A program made the translations under genes and the position numbers. The notes beneath the pieces are model-generated. The model did no database searches. It worked only from the letters and a program-made list of their open reading frames with translations, and was not told where the DNA came from. Shown piece by piece: positions 1-10,700 of a stretch of DNA of 64,000 bases. Source of the DNA: Epinephelus fuscoguttatus (lineage: Eukaryota > Chordata > Actinopteri > Perciformes > Serranidae); contig NC_064770.1 of NCBI RefSeq assembly GCF_011397635.1, positions 7,774,826-7,838,825 on the forward strand. Direction: 5' to 3'. Positions within the stretch are counted from its first letter, which is position 1. The number at the start of each line of letters is the position of its first letter.

Positions 1-250
1 CTTTTGACAGTTCGGATTTATCTTTAACAGAAAGAAAGGTGTGACAGGATGAGACGTTGTAGTTAAAACATTTTTGCTTACATTAAAATTCCTCAGCTTT
101 CTTAGCAAAAAGAGGCGCTGTTGAGCCTTTTTGTAAATATAGCTGCTGTGGTCAGAGAAGGACAATGCCCTGTCTACATCAATGCCCAGGTATCTGAAAC
201 CCTCCACCTGCTCCACTACCTGCCCTTTGATCTCAACAATTAAGCAATCC
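1..250 (-). mobile_element. LINE reverse-transcriptase remnant
   Basis: Read on the minus strand from about 245 to 70, this encodes a stretch resembling the C-terminal part of fish non-LTR reverse transcriptases: a VEQVEGFRYLGIDVD-like segment followed by YKKAQQRLFLLRKL. The phrases F-K/R-YLG and KKAQQRL-LLRKL are typical of that region. The copy runs off the window edge and has no complete frame, so it is a truncated relic. The clade cannot be fixed from this piece. Confidence 0.7.
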
Positions 251-262
251 TTCTCCTCTTAC

Positions 263-1000
263 CTCAGCCCTGTGCTGAGCAGAAAACTCAGAATGTGAAC
301 ATGGCTGCGGTTTGCCACCATGGAATCCATTGTAAGGTTGGCCTGCTGCTGCTGAAGAACGTTTTTCATAGTTGATGCTAGTTTCAAAAGCAAGGCCTGT
401 CCTGTTCCCCCCACCTCCGGGTCCATGGCCCTCTGGAGGTGATCATACAGCTCAGCCACAGTGTTCATAGCTGCACAGGCCACTGCAGAGTGCAGGTTTT
501 TCCACCCGTATCTTAAGAATCAAAATCAGTGAAGACTGCAGTGTGCACACTGACAGATTTTAGTACATAAGAATGCATGAAACAAAAACAGGGAAATTCA
601 GATACCAAGAGGAAAGTTTATATGATACCTGCTCAATTAGGACAAAACACACTTCATCGAGTTTGGTCTTCAGGATCTCTGAGTGGTGCTGTGCCAAAGC
701 TTGAATGGTTTTCAGGCCCTAAATTTTCTTCATCTTCATCCTAAATTTTTTCATCCTGTAAATGATGTAAACAATGATATACTAATGAAAGTTACAGTCG
801 GCGACATATACTGACTCCTCACAGAAGTTTCATAGAATAGCTTCTGGCAGTGTGTATTGATTTGAAACAGACAACATGACTGACTTAAGATCAAGTATTT
901 GTTCATCTAAGGAGAGCAGTTTGAAGCAAGCAGACAGGCTCTCCACAGGGTTGGTCAGTGGCTGCAGCTCCATCTTCTTCACCTTTTTAACATTCGCTGT
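263..1000 (-). pseudogene. TOGARAM-like (TOG-array) gene remnant
   Basis: Three minus-strand blocks together resemble the C-terminal TOG repeat of TOGARAM/crescerin proteins, which act on axonemal microtubules. Block A (about 1000-880) reads KKMELQPLTNPVESLSACF. Block B (about 718-652) reads GLKTIQALAQHHSEILKTKL and ends at a CAG|gtatca donor-like site. Block C (about 502-263) contains SAVACAAMNTVAELYDHLQR and LTMDSMVANRSHV and ends at GAG|gtaaga. Just before block B an in-frame TAG (719-721) stands where the family usually has a glutamate (KKI-E-GL). Block C lacks an AG acceptor at the expected junction. The family call rests on remembered motifs. I infer a decayed duplicate; a fast-evolving live gene is less likely. 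Confidence 0.55.
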
Positions 1001-1053
1001 CTGAGGGCTGCAGGGCTGTCTTCTCATTCAAAACATTGTACTTACTGTAGGTA

Positions 1054-1555
1054 CTATAATTCTGTACATAATCTATAAGAAATCAGTGAGTAAAGTTTAC
1101 AGCTTCTACTACAGTTATTCAAGATGTGTATAGACAAACACCACCCAAACGCAGTCAAGGAAACACCAAAAACATGAGTCCATAGAAAACTTTTCTTCTT
1201 CCAAGGCAGGCTGTCTCCACTCCACCTGTGTTCCTCTTCCTTTTTCCCAAACAAAATCAAAAGGACCCTCCCCAAACAATTCCCTGCTCCTTTATCACCT
1301 ACCTGCCACACCCCTTCACCTGAGTGCAGCACACCTGAACACAGTTAACTAACAGGAGGGATCAGATTAAAGCAGGGGTGAGAGGGAGATACTGAAAGAC
1401 ACCTTAAGACTGTATTGGAAGGTCAATCTTTTTTAAAACCCTCTAGCAATCCTGTGCATGACTCTCCCCTCACCTTTGCGGCAGTGTCACAATGTGATCC
1501 AATGATTTTACTGTTACATACTTACCCACAGTATGTCCACACCCAATCAGAATAA
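1054..1555. other. No recognisable feature
   Basis: Nothing coding or structured is supported here. The open frame on the minus strand (1332-1054) has no family-like motif or coding character. Confidence 0.4.
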
Positions 1556-1564
1556 ATGTGGCAT

Positions 1565-1725
1565 TTTTTTCTTAGCATACTTCTACTCCACTACATCTCA
1601 GAGGGAAATATTATTCTCTTTACTCCACTATATTTATGTGAGAGCTTTAGTTACTTCACAAATAAAAGCATTTTACACATAACACATATAAAGTTTATAA
1701 AATGTGTTTTGTCATGTATTAAACT
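1565..1725 (+). repeat. AAGTA-rich dispersed repeat, partial copy
   Basis: The segment with 'cttctactccactacat' followed by 'cagagggaaatatt' and a second 'tactccact' recurs at 22561-22676 and, in related or inverted form, at 3373, 31240 and 48000. It is one copy of a family repeated in this window. Confidence 0.65.
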
Positions 1726-1809
1726 TTCCAGGAGTTTATGAATGTCCATTACTCAGTTAGCTGATGACAGAAAACTGGAAACTGTTTTGATGGTTAAAGT
1801 AATTCATGT

Positions 1810-2686
1810 AAAAACATTTCATGGTAATACAATTCAAAGTAATACACAGAATGCACTTCAGCAAAGCCAAACTAGTGAAGATTTTTCCCGGCACCAGTGA
1901 GACCTGTAATAGATGTGCCTCTGTCCCATCTGATCTAGCGCATACCTTCTGGTCATGCTCAAAGTTAACAGGATTCTGGAAGAACTTTTTCAAGATCATG
2001 TCTGAAGTTTTAGATACAGATATAACTCCCTGTCCACTTATTGCTATATTTGGAGTTCCCCTAAACCACTCTGAACTCAATAAACAGAAATTACATGTCT
2101 TAGCATTTGCCTCCCTGATTGCCCGCAGATTTATCCTTCTATACTGGAAATCGCCAAAACCCCCAGAAGATCAATCTTGGCAGACTGATTTAATGTCATT
2201 CCTTAAGCTAGAAAAGATCAAATTTTCACTTAGAGGGTCAACTGGGAAATTCTACAGTACATGGCAGCCTCTTCTCTCATATTTTGATAATGTAGCTATA
2301 ACCCCTACTACTACCCCTACTAACAAAACATCAGTATTTTCTTATCCAGTTGTACCATTCCAACACTGTCAATATATGGGTCAAAGCTGTTTGGTGTGAT
2401 ACATTGACATACAAGGGTGGACCAACTTTGGTAGGGAGACTAGGGTGGGTGGGTTAAGTTTTGTAAGATTTTATTATTTTTTTATTATTATTATTATTGT
2501 CATTATTATTATTATTATTATTTATTTGTTATTTAATTTTATTTTTTCTCTTTTGCTTAATTTTTGCCTGTTCTATATGTGTGTTTAGTTCAAAAAATGA
2601 TCACACATTTATCCATGCAAGATTTTTATGTAACATGATGTGATGTGTTCAAATAAACAAAGTTTAAAAAAAAAAAAAAAAAAAAT
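1810..2686 (+). mobile_element. 5'-truncated L1-like LINE, ORF2 3' end
   Basis: The frame 1821-2399 encodes the C-terminal region of an L1-type ORF2. It has HRMHFSKAKLVKIFPGTSETC, then a C-x2-C...H-x4-C knuckle (CNRC ... HTFWSC), GFWKNFF, a long helical stretch with LIARRFILLYWKSP, and a closing LEKIKFSLRG. A short AT-rich 3' UTR follows, with AATAAA near 2652 and a poly-A run at about 2668-2686. The orientation and tail are those of a reverse-transcribed, 5'-truncated insertion. No reverse-transcriptase or endonuclease domain remains, so it is dead. It is not a host gene. Confidence 0.85.
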
Positions 2687-2689
2687 CAT

Positions 2690-3370
2690 GGTTCAGCTTC
2701 AAGATTTGCTGCTTTTGCTTATAATAACTGTAGTGTATTAGTAATGACAGTATTTCACACTATTTTCACTTTTTTCCCTCCATTTTTTCACTCTTTTAAA
2801 CACATAAAGTTTATTACTCTAAAATATTACACCAGACAAAAGGGACACAGGTTAATTATCATCTTTATTTTCAGATTAAAACGTACAAAAGTGGGGATGA
2901 ACAAAATGATGAGAAACCAGATGATGTGTAAAATGTGAAGTGAAGCTTCAGGTTTTTAAAGTTTAAAGAACTGACGTGACTCAAACCATACACGTACCAT
3001 ACACTCGGTATGATTGTATCATGAACAGTGATGCAGTCCACTACAGAGAAACCAAAACTATTGTAAACCATATGTAAAACCAGTAAAATCTAAAGGGGAC
3101 ACCGCACAATTTAAAATGTGCACATCAACTGAACTCAAATGATTTATAAATTTTGAGAAGATGAAATTGAAACACTGAGTGTCCTAAAGTGTATTAAAAA
3201 AAACAATAAAGCTACAGTGTTTGTGACGTTTCACCTGAATGTTTGTTCCACAGATTTTCATCTATATAAAATCTATATCATCTAAATAAACAGAGCAGAT
3301 TCCACATTTCTTCAAAATTAAAACTCAACATAACAAACTCAAAATGTGGTCATTTTAAATTGTATTTCTC
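2690..3370. other. AT-rich spacer
   Basis: I see no coding, RNA or repeat signal in this AT-rich stretch apart from homopolymer runs. Confidence 0.4.
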
Positions 3371-3372
3371 AT

Positions 3373-3490
3373 CAGTGGAAAGTAATTAATTACATTTACT
3401 CGTGTACTTGAGGTACTTGTACTTTACTTGAGTAGGCTATTGCCATTTTATGCAACTTTCTACTTTACTTTGTAATTTTTACTGCACTAC
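3373..3490. repeat. AAGTA-rich dispersed repeat, partial copy
   Basis: Contains 'agtggaaagtaattaattac', 'tacttgaggtacttgtact' and 'tactttacttgagtaggc', all hallmarks of the family seen at five other places in the window. Confidence 0.65.
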
Positions 3491-3618
3491 GTTTGTCTAA
3501 CAGCATAATCACAACCAACTTTCATCAATATTTCACCAAAGAGCAAAGATTGGAGAAAAATACAAAAACAGAAAACAACTTTGTGTTGTCATACCATACC
3601 ACCAGATATATCACATAG

Positions 3619-4168
3619 CCTTTTTCCACCAATGTGGAGCCGGTTCCATTCTGGCTCCCCACACCTAAATTTGAACCATTAAGGGCATTTCCATCAAAAA
3701 AATATTGGTTCAGAACCTGAAAAGTTGGTTCTCTGCTAGAACCAAAAAATAATGGGTTTTCCTTGACTTGAAGTGCAAACCATGAGTCAGCGCTCAGTGA
3801 GCGTGTCATATTCAACAATTTGGAAAGAGAGGATGGAGAAGGCAACAATGAAGAAGTCAAGTGAGAAATTGTCAAAGATTGTGCAGTGGTCTCACTGATA
3901 GTCAGTTTATTCTTGTTTTTTGGGGAAAATATATCAATCCCAACAGAAGAAACGTTTGCTGGTAATTAGCGTAATCCACAATTTTTCTGCTATCGTTTAC
4001 TTTCATTGTGTCCTGTGCAACACCATCCATTGATGACACATCCGTGATTACAATGGCTCAACTCAAAACTTATGGAAATGCAGGGTGGTTCAGTGGATAG
4101 CAACAAAGTTCCTGGTATCATGAACGGAACCAGTTTAAGAACAAGAGCTAATTTGGTGGAAAAGAGGG
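3619..4168. mobile_element. MITE with CC(T)nCCACCAA inverted ends
   Basis: The left end cctttttccaccaa is matched by ttggtggaaaagaggg at the right end, giving a terminal inverted repeat of about 14 bp around 550 bp with no transposase. The subterminal text is full of 'ggttc'/'gaacc' motifs in both orientations. A related left end occurs at 26907. The superfamily is not assignable from what I see. Confidence 0.65.
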
Positions 4169-4183
4169 TATCAGAGAAGTGCT

Positions 4184-4189
4184 TTTATT
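4184..4189 (-). promoter_or_regulatory. Candidate poly(A) signal of the filament gene
   Basis: AATAAA on the minus strand, about 320 bp beyond the stop codon of the intermediate-filament gene. It is the first AATAAA I find downstream in that direction. This is positional inference only. Confidence 0.4.
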
Positions 4190-4509
4190 TTGATACTTTT
4201 TTTTTTAATTAATTTGTACTGATCATTTTTGTACTTTTACTCATGACAGATTTTGAATGTAAGACTTGCACTTATATTGAAGTGTTCTTGCATTGTTGTA
4301 TTGATACTTTTGCTAATGTAAATGATCAGAGTACCTTTTACACCACTGGTATTGTTTCTCTCTTCATTCAAAAAAAGACCTTTTTAAGACAGTTTGGCAT
4401 TAAACTAATTTTCTTTTTGTATTTGAGAATGTGTGCAGGTGTGTTCAGAGAAACGTAAATATGGCAGCCTTAAAGCATTATGTCATTCCGTTTCTTCCCA
4501 GTTATCCCG

Positions 4510-4656
4510 TTAGAGACGTATAATGTCATCAAGGCCATCAGATTCTGCACTCGTGACCCCGACACCTGTTGTCAGCCATCGCTGGACAAGAGGAGACACA
4601 GCTGCAAAAGAAGGATTGTTTTTTATTTTTATATACTGCAATACAACAACATATAC

Positions 4657-4705
<49 letters not shown>

Positions 4706-7700
4706 CATTCTAATATTTCTAAGCAACTCGTTGTTTTTCCCAATACTGTATATTAGCACTTTCATATTTTACACAGCCACCAGAGGTCACTGTCAGATCA
4801 TCATAAAACGCATATCATCATAAACGCATTTAAACAGTAAATACTTTCATTTCTTGTTGGGGACAGTCCCTGTGGGCTTAATTCCCTCAAATCTGGCACA
4901 AACATCTACTTGGACTGAAAGATGAACTGATTAAATTTTGGTGGTCAAAGGTCTTGGTCACTGTGAAAGACATTTTTGGCCGTAACTCAAGAATTCATAT
5001 GCTAATTATCACAAAACTTCAGACAAATGTCTAATACAATATAATGATGAAATGATGACATTTCATATCCAAAAGGTCAATGGTCAGTTTCACTGTGACA
5101 TCATAATGTTCTGAAAAAAATCATTGAAAAAAACTTTCCTGGCCCATTATTTGACACTGCCCATCTTGATTCTGTGTAACATTCATATTTGGAGCAGTGT
5201 TTGCTGGTCAGGTATGGATATTAACCACAAGTTGACTGGTTGTCGGAGGCATACAACTGCTAGGTGGTAATTCTAGTTTTTAAATTCCCAGTAAAACAGA
5301 AGTTTTAGTGTCTTTAGCTTCTGTACTGTGACGCATTACAATTTACAGGTACAAGAGGGATATAAATCAAATGCTTTACAATTGATTGGACAGCTCAGAG
5401 TGAGCAGGTTTCGAGTTTAGTGGAGTTGCAGTGGACTGGTGGCTCCATATGCACCCCCCCGGACATTACATTAGGAGGAGGATGAGGTAGAATGTTACCT
5501 ACCTACCTACCTACCTACCTAGATGTGGGTCAAAATGGTAACGTAAAGGCCCTTTGGTTCTGACCAAGTTAGCCCAGCAGCATAAGCTGCCATGGCGATC
5601 TAGCGAGGTTAAAAGAGAGCCACCTGTGTGAAACGTAAAACCCTGTCTTTAAGCGCAACATACCATGCTCACCCACTAATATCCCTTTGTGATATATCCC
5701 TTTGTGCTCACCTGTAACCTGTTGTTGCTGGGACCGCTGAGCTTGTCTTTGTCGGTCCTGACTTCTTTCTCTCCCCGCTGCAGAGATTGACAGTGCCGCC
5801 ATCTTGCAAACACTGATTCTGTCCTTGTTGCCTCCGGCTCCGCTACCAGTGCTCCTGACTGGCCGGTCACTGCTGCTGATGACCCTTCCCCCCGTGCTGT
5901 TGGTCCTCCCTGACCCAGAGGAGCTGCTGATCCTTCCACCAGCTTGGCTGCTAATTCTGTCACTGCTATCTGCACTACTAAGTCGAGACCCGCTCCCAGG
6001 GCTACTAATGCAATTCGCACCAGCTGTTGAACTGTTCAGCCACCCGCCACTACCCAAACTCATTCTCCCTCCAGGGCTCGGGGCTCTATTGTTGCTGGTC
6101 GTTCCCCCTCCGCCTGATCGCCCAGTACTTCCCGAAGTGCTCCTACGTCCACTAGCTGAGCTGTATACGGGCTTCCGTTCACCACTGCCAGTGCTGGTGA
6201 ATCTCCCAGAACTGCTAATCCTGTTGCTCCCAGATGAGCTGCTAAGCTTGTTGCCACTACTAGAGCTACTTAACCTACCACCACTACCTACACTGCTACT
6301 GCGCCGAACAACACCACCTGAGCTGAGCCTGCCACCACTACCAGTACTATTAAGTCTTGGTCCACTACTTGTATAGCTACTTGGTGGACTGATGACTTGG
6401 CCATAATTGGTGCTGACACCAACCTTGCCTGCATTACTGGCACTACTCAGACGTCCAGTACTCCCACCATAAACTCTCCACTCACCACTGTCTCCACTGC
6501 CAAACCTCCGTGGTCTTAATACTCCTGGTGGGCTTGTTGCCAGTTGCATAGCCACTGATGGGCTTTCTTTGCTGTCGACATTGGATAAGCTATTGCTGCC
6601 AGCCACATTGCTCACATATCCAGTACTCCCACCATAGACTCTCCACTCTCCACTTCTGCTGCTGAATCTCCCTGTTCCTGGGGGGCTTGTTGGCAGGTGC
6701 ATGGCTGTTGACTGGCTTTCTCTGCTTTCTGTGTTGGGTAAAATATCACTTCCATCCATGTTAATGTTACGTTTAAGACTGCCGCTGTTAACCATCCATT
6801 CTCCACTTCCTCCACTACCAAACTTCTTTGTGTCTGGTGGGCTTGTTGCACAGAACACTGACGGGCTTTCCTCTCTCCCTGTTCTGGGCAAGCTGTTCTT
6901 ACGTCCAAGACTGCCTCCATAAACCATCCACCCTTCACTCCCTCTACAGCTGAATCTCCCTGTTTCTTGTGGGCTTGTTGCAAGGTTTGTAGCCACTGAT
7001 GGGCCTTCCACTTTTCCTTCACTGGGTAAGCCAGGGCTACTATCCAGGCTGCTTTTACGTCCAAAACCGCCACTATAAACCACCCACTCCCCACTTCCTC
7101 TGCCGAACCTCCCTGTTTCTGGGTGACTTGTTGCAGGTAGAGTTGCTCCTGATGGACTTTCTTCACTTCCTGTTCTGGGTAAGTTTGTGCTTGTACGTCC
7201 TAGACTGCCACCATAAACCAACCAATCTCCACTGCCACACCTAAATCTGTCCCCTGCATCAACTGTATTACCACCAGCTGTACCTGATGAATTAGCAGCC
7301 ATGACACCAAAACAAGCTGCCACATCATTACCCATACCACTACCTCCTAATTTGGTAGCCACACCACTAAAGGTTGATCCTCCATTGGCAGGGACACCTC
7401 CAAAGCTAGATGACCTAACAAACAGTATTTCACCTTTAGCTGGCTTGTTGGTATTTAGCCAGTCATTGTTTTTCTGTCCCCTAACTACACTGTCAGTACT
7501 GGAAATCTCTTTCAAGCCTTCTGAGCCATACCTGCCTCCTGGACTGCCACTTGAATTCTGGACATCCTTGTTATGTGCAATGCCTCCTGTAACTTTGTAC
7601 CCGTCATTGGGAGTTCTTGCTTGACTTACACCTTTCTGATACAGGCCTCTAAAACCAAGCTGTTCCTCTTTGTCTGCTATGATACTACGGCCACCTGGAC

Positions 7701-10700
7701 TCCCAAACTTAAAGCTTCCATGACTGCTGCTCAGCTGAGGGTTGATCCCTTGACTGGTTGGTTCATTCACAGTACCTCTACTTCCTTTGTTGCCATCAAA
7801 TGATCCAAAACACAAACTGTTTCCATCTTCCACTGAAATGCTGACTTCTCTGTTTCTGTCCTCTCCTGGCAAAGCTTGATCACTGCTAAATGACAGAGAC
7901 TGGCCTTCCTCTTTCGTCGAGAGAATGTATTTCTCAACTGGTCTCACGTGTGTATTTGCCTCAGTTAGACTCAGACATACATCCTCGTCTTCTTCCTCAC
8001 CATTTGGACTCAGACACCCTTTAGCATCAACTGGACTCAAACATTTGTCTGAGTCATTTTGGCTGAGAAACATTTCTGGGTCATTTGGACTCAGGAGATA
8101 ATCAGGACTTCTAACATGTTCTTCCAGATCAACTGGGCAAAATACTTGATCTGTCATGCGCATTAACACCTCTGTCTCAATTGGGCTCAGGCATGTTTCT
8201 GAACTCAAGCATAGAAATGGCTTTGGCGTTGGGCTCATATATACATCAGCTTCACTTGGACTCAGGACCTCTTCTTGGTCAGAGGAACTCAAAGCCACAC
8301 CAGAATCTGTAAGACTTACAGACTTTTTTAACTTTGTGGTACTCTGCAATACTTCTTGACCTGCTATATAAACCATGTCATTGTCTGACTCAGGACGCTC
8401 CACCTTTACCTCATTGGTATCATGGAAACCATTGATAGCCTTCTCTTTGTTTATTTCTACTTCCACTTTCTTCAAAATCTCTGTACTTGTAGTTTTATTT
8501 TCAAGGTTCTCTTTGCTGTCTGGGCTCCCAAATGAGGCAGCGGGAATTCCAGACCCTGTACCTGCATCCTTCATGACTTTGTTGTGTTCGCTATTGGATG
8601 CTTTGAACAATGTAAATTCTACTTCCTCTACTCCCTTATTTTCTTCACTTCCTGCGTCCTTGTCATTGATCAGGGTCAACTCACCAGAGACCTTATCCTG
8701 AGCTTCCTCACACCTATGAATGTGAGATCCAGAGACAATTGATGCTGTAACAGCAACTCCCTCTGCATCCCTGACAGCCCCTGCTGGAGTCTCCAAACTC
8801 AAAGACACAACTTGTGCAGGATCCTGGTCCTTAGCCTGTATGGAGCCCTCAGTGCAATTCATTTTAGCTGAAATTACAATTTCTGTCTCTTTCTTCACTT
8901 CTGCAGCAGTGTCTTTGGCAGGATCCATTGTGGCTGTATGTGTTACAAAATGTAGTTCTTGATTCACTTCTGGTTCTGTACATAGAATTGTTTTGGTGAT
9001 CTCTGTCTGAATGTTTGTTCCTGTTTTGTTATCCTTCCATCCAGCTTCTACAGTAGTTTGTTCAGATGTAAATGTTTCTGTTTTTTCTTGAACAGCAGTA
9101 CTCCCAGCAGGCTGTGTGTAAGGAACTACTGTGGTGATTCCTTGTACAGTATTAATCTCTGGTATAGAAGCCTTGACAACAGCTCCCTCACCAGATACCT
9201 TGTTCTGAGCCTCCTCTGACCTAATACTTTGAGAATGAGAGACAACAGGTGCTGTAATGGCAACTTCCTCTGCATCCCTGACAACTTCTGCTGGAGTCTC
9301 CAAACTCAAAGACACAACTTGTGCAGGATCCTGGCTCTTAGCCTGGATGGAGCCCTCAGTGCAGTCCACGTGAGCTGAGATCACAGATTCTGTCACTGTC
9401 TTTACGTCTGCAGCAGTTTCCTTGGTGGGGTCAGTTGCAACTGTATGTGTAACACTATCTGGTCCTTGCTGTACTTCTGGTTCTGCACAAAGAATGGTTT
9501 TAGTAATCTCTGTTTGATCATTGGTCCCGGTTTTATTAGCCTGCAATCCAGCTTTGGTAGTAGTTTGTTCAGATGTACCTTCTATTATTTCCTGAACAGC
9601 ATTCATGGTAGGCTGTGTGTCAGGAACCACTGAAGTGATACCTTGTGTAGTATTAACCTCTGGTTTAGAGGCCTTGACAACAGCTCCCTCATCAGAGACC
9701 TTATCCTGAGCCTCCTCAGATCTAAAAATGTGAGATCCAGAGACAGTGGATGCTTTGACTTCAACTTCCACTGCATCCCCGACAGGCTCTGCTGGAGGGT
9801 CCAAACTCAAAGAAGCAACCTGTGTAGGATCCTGATTCTTAGCCTGGTTGGAGCCCCCAGTGCAGTCTATTTGAGCTGAGATCACAGTTTCTGTCACTTT
9901 TTTCACTTCTGAAGCAGTTTCTTTAGTGGGATCAGTTGTGGCTGTATGTGTTACAAAATCTCGTCCTTGCTTCACTTCTGGAATGGTTTTGGCTATCTCT
10001 GTTTGAACATTTGTGGCTGTTTTATTAGCCTGCAAACCAGCTTCTGTGGTCTCTGTTATTTCCTGAATAAAAGAGCTCGCATTCATGGCAGGTTTTGTGT
10101 CAGGAACTATTGTGGTGATACCTTGTGCAGTATTACTGTCTGGTTTAGAAGCCTTGACAACAGCTCCCTCACCAGAGACTTTGTCCTGAGCCTCCTCTGA
10201 CCTAATACCTTGAGATCCAGAGACAACAGGTGCTGTAGTAGTAACTTCCTCTGCATCCATGACAGCCTCTACTAGTGGATCCGAACTCAAAGACTCAACC
10301 TGTGCAGGATCCTGGTTGTTTGCCTGGTTGGAGCCCTCAGTGCAAACCATTTGAGCTGAGATTGTGGTTTTGGTCTCTTTCTTTACTTCAGCAGTTTCTT
10401 TGGTGGGATCAGTTGTGGCTGTTTGAACTTTGGTTGCTGTTTTACTTGATGCTGTAATAGCAGCTTCCTCTGCATTCTTTACAACTTCAGCTGAAACCTC
10501 CAAACTCAAAGACACAGTTTGTGCAGGATCCTGGTTCTTAGCCTGATTGGAGCCCCCAGTGCAGTCCTTTTGAGCTGTGATCATAGTTTGTGTCTCTGTC
10601 TTTATCTCTGCAGCAGTTTCCTTATTGCGATCAGTTGTGGTCAAATGTCTTGCAATGTGTGGTCCTTGCTTTACTTGTGGTTGTGCATAAAGAATGGCTT

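Noticed and set aside
263-1000. An active TOGARAM gene
   Set aside because: An in-frame TAG, a missing acceptor and no further exons in the window favour a pseudogene, though transcripts could overturn this.
1821-2399. 192-codon frame as a host gene
   Set aside because: It matches L1-type ORF2 C-terminus and is followed by a retroelement poly-A tail.
5804-6376. Leucine/proline-rich open frame on the plus strand
   Set aside because: It is the complement of the Ser/Gly-rich tail coding sequence; the composition is a mirror effect. The same holds for the other plus-strand frames between 6700 and 10900.
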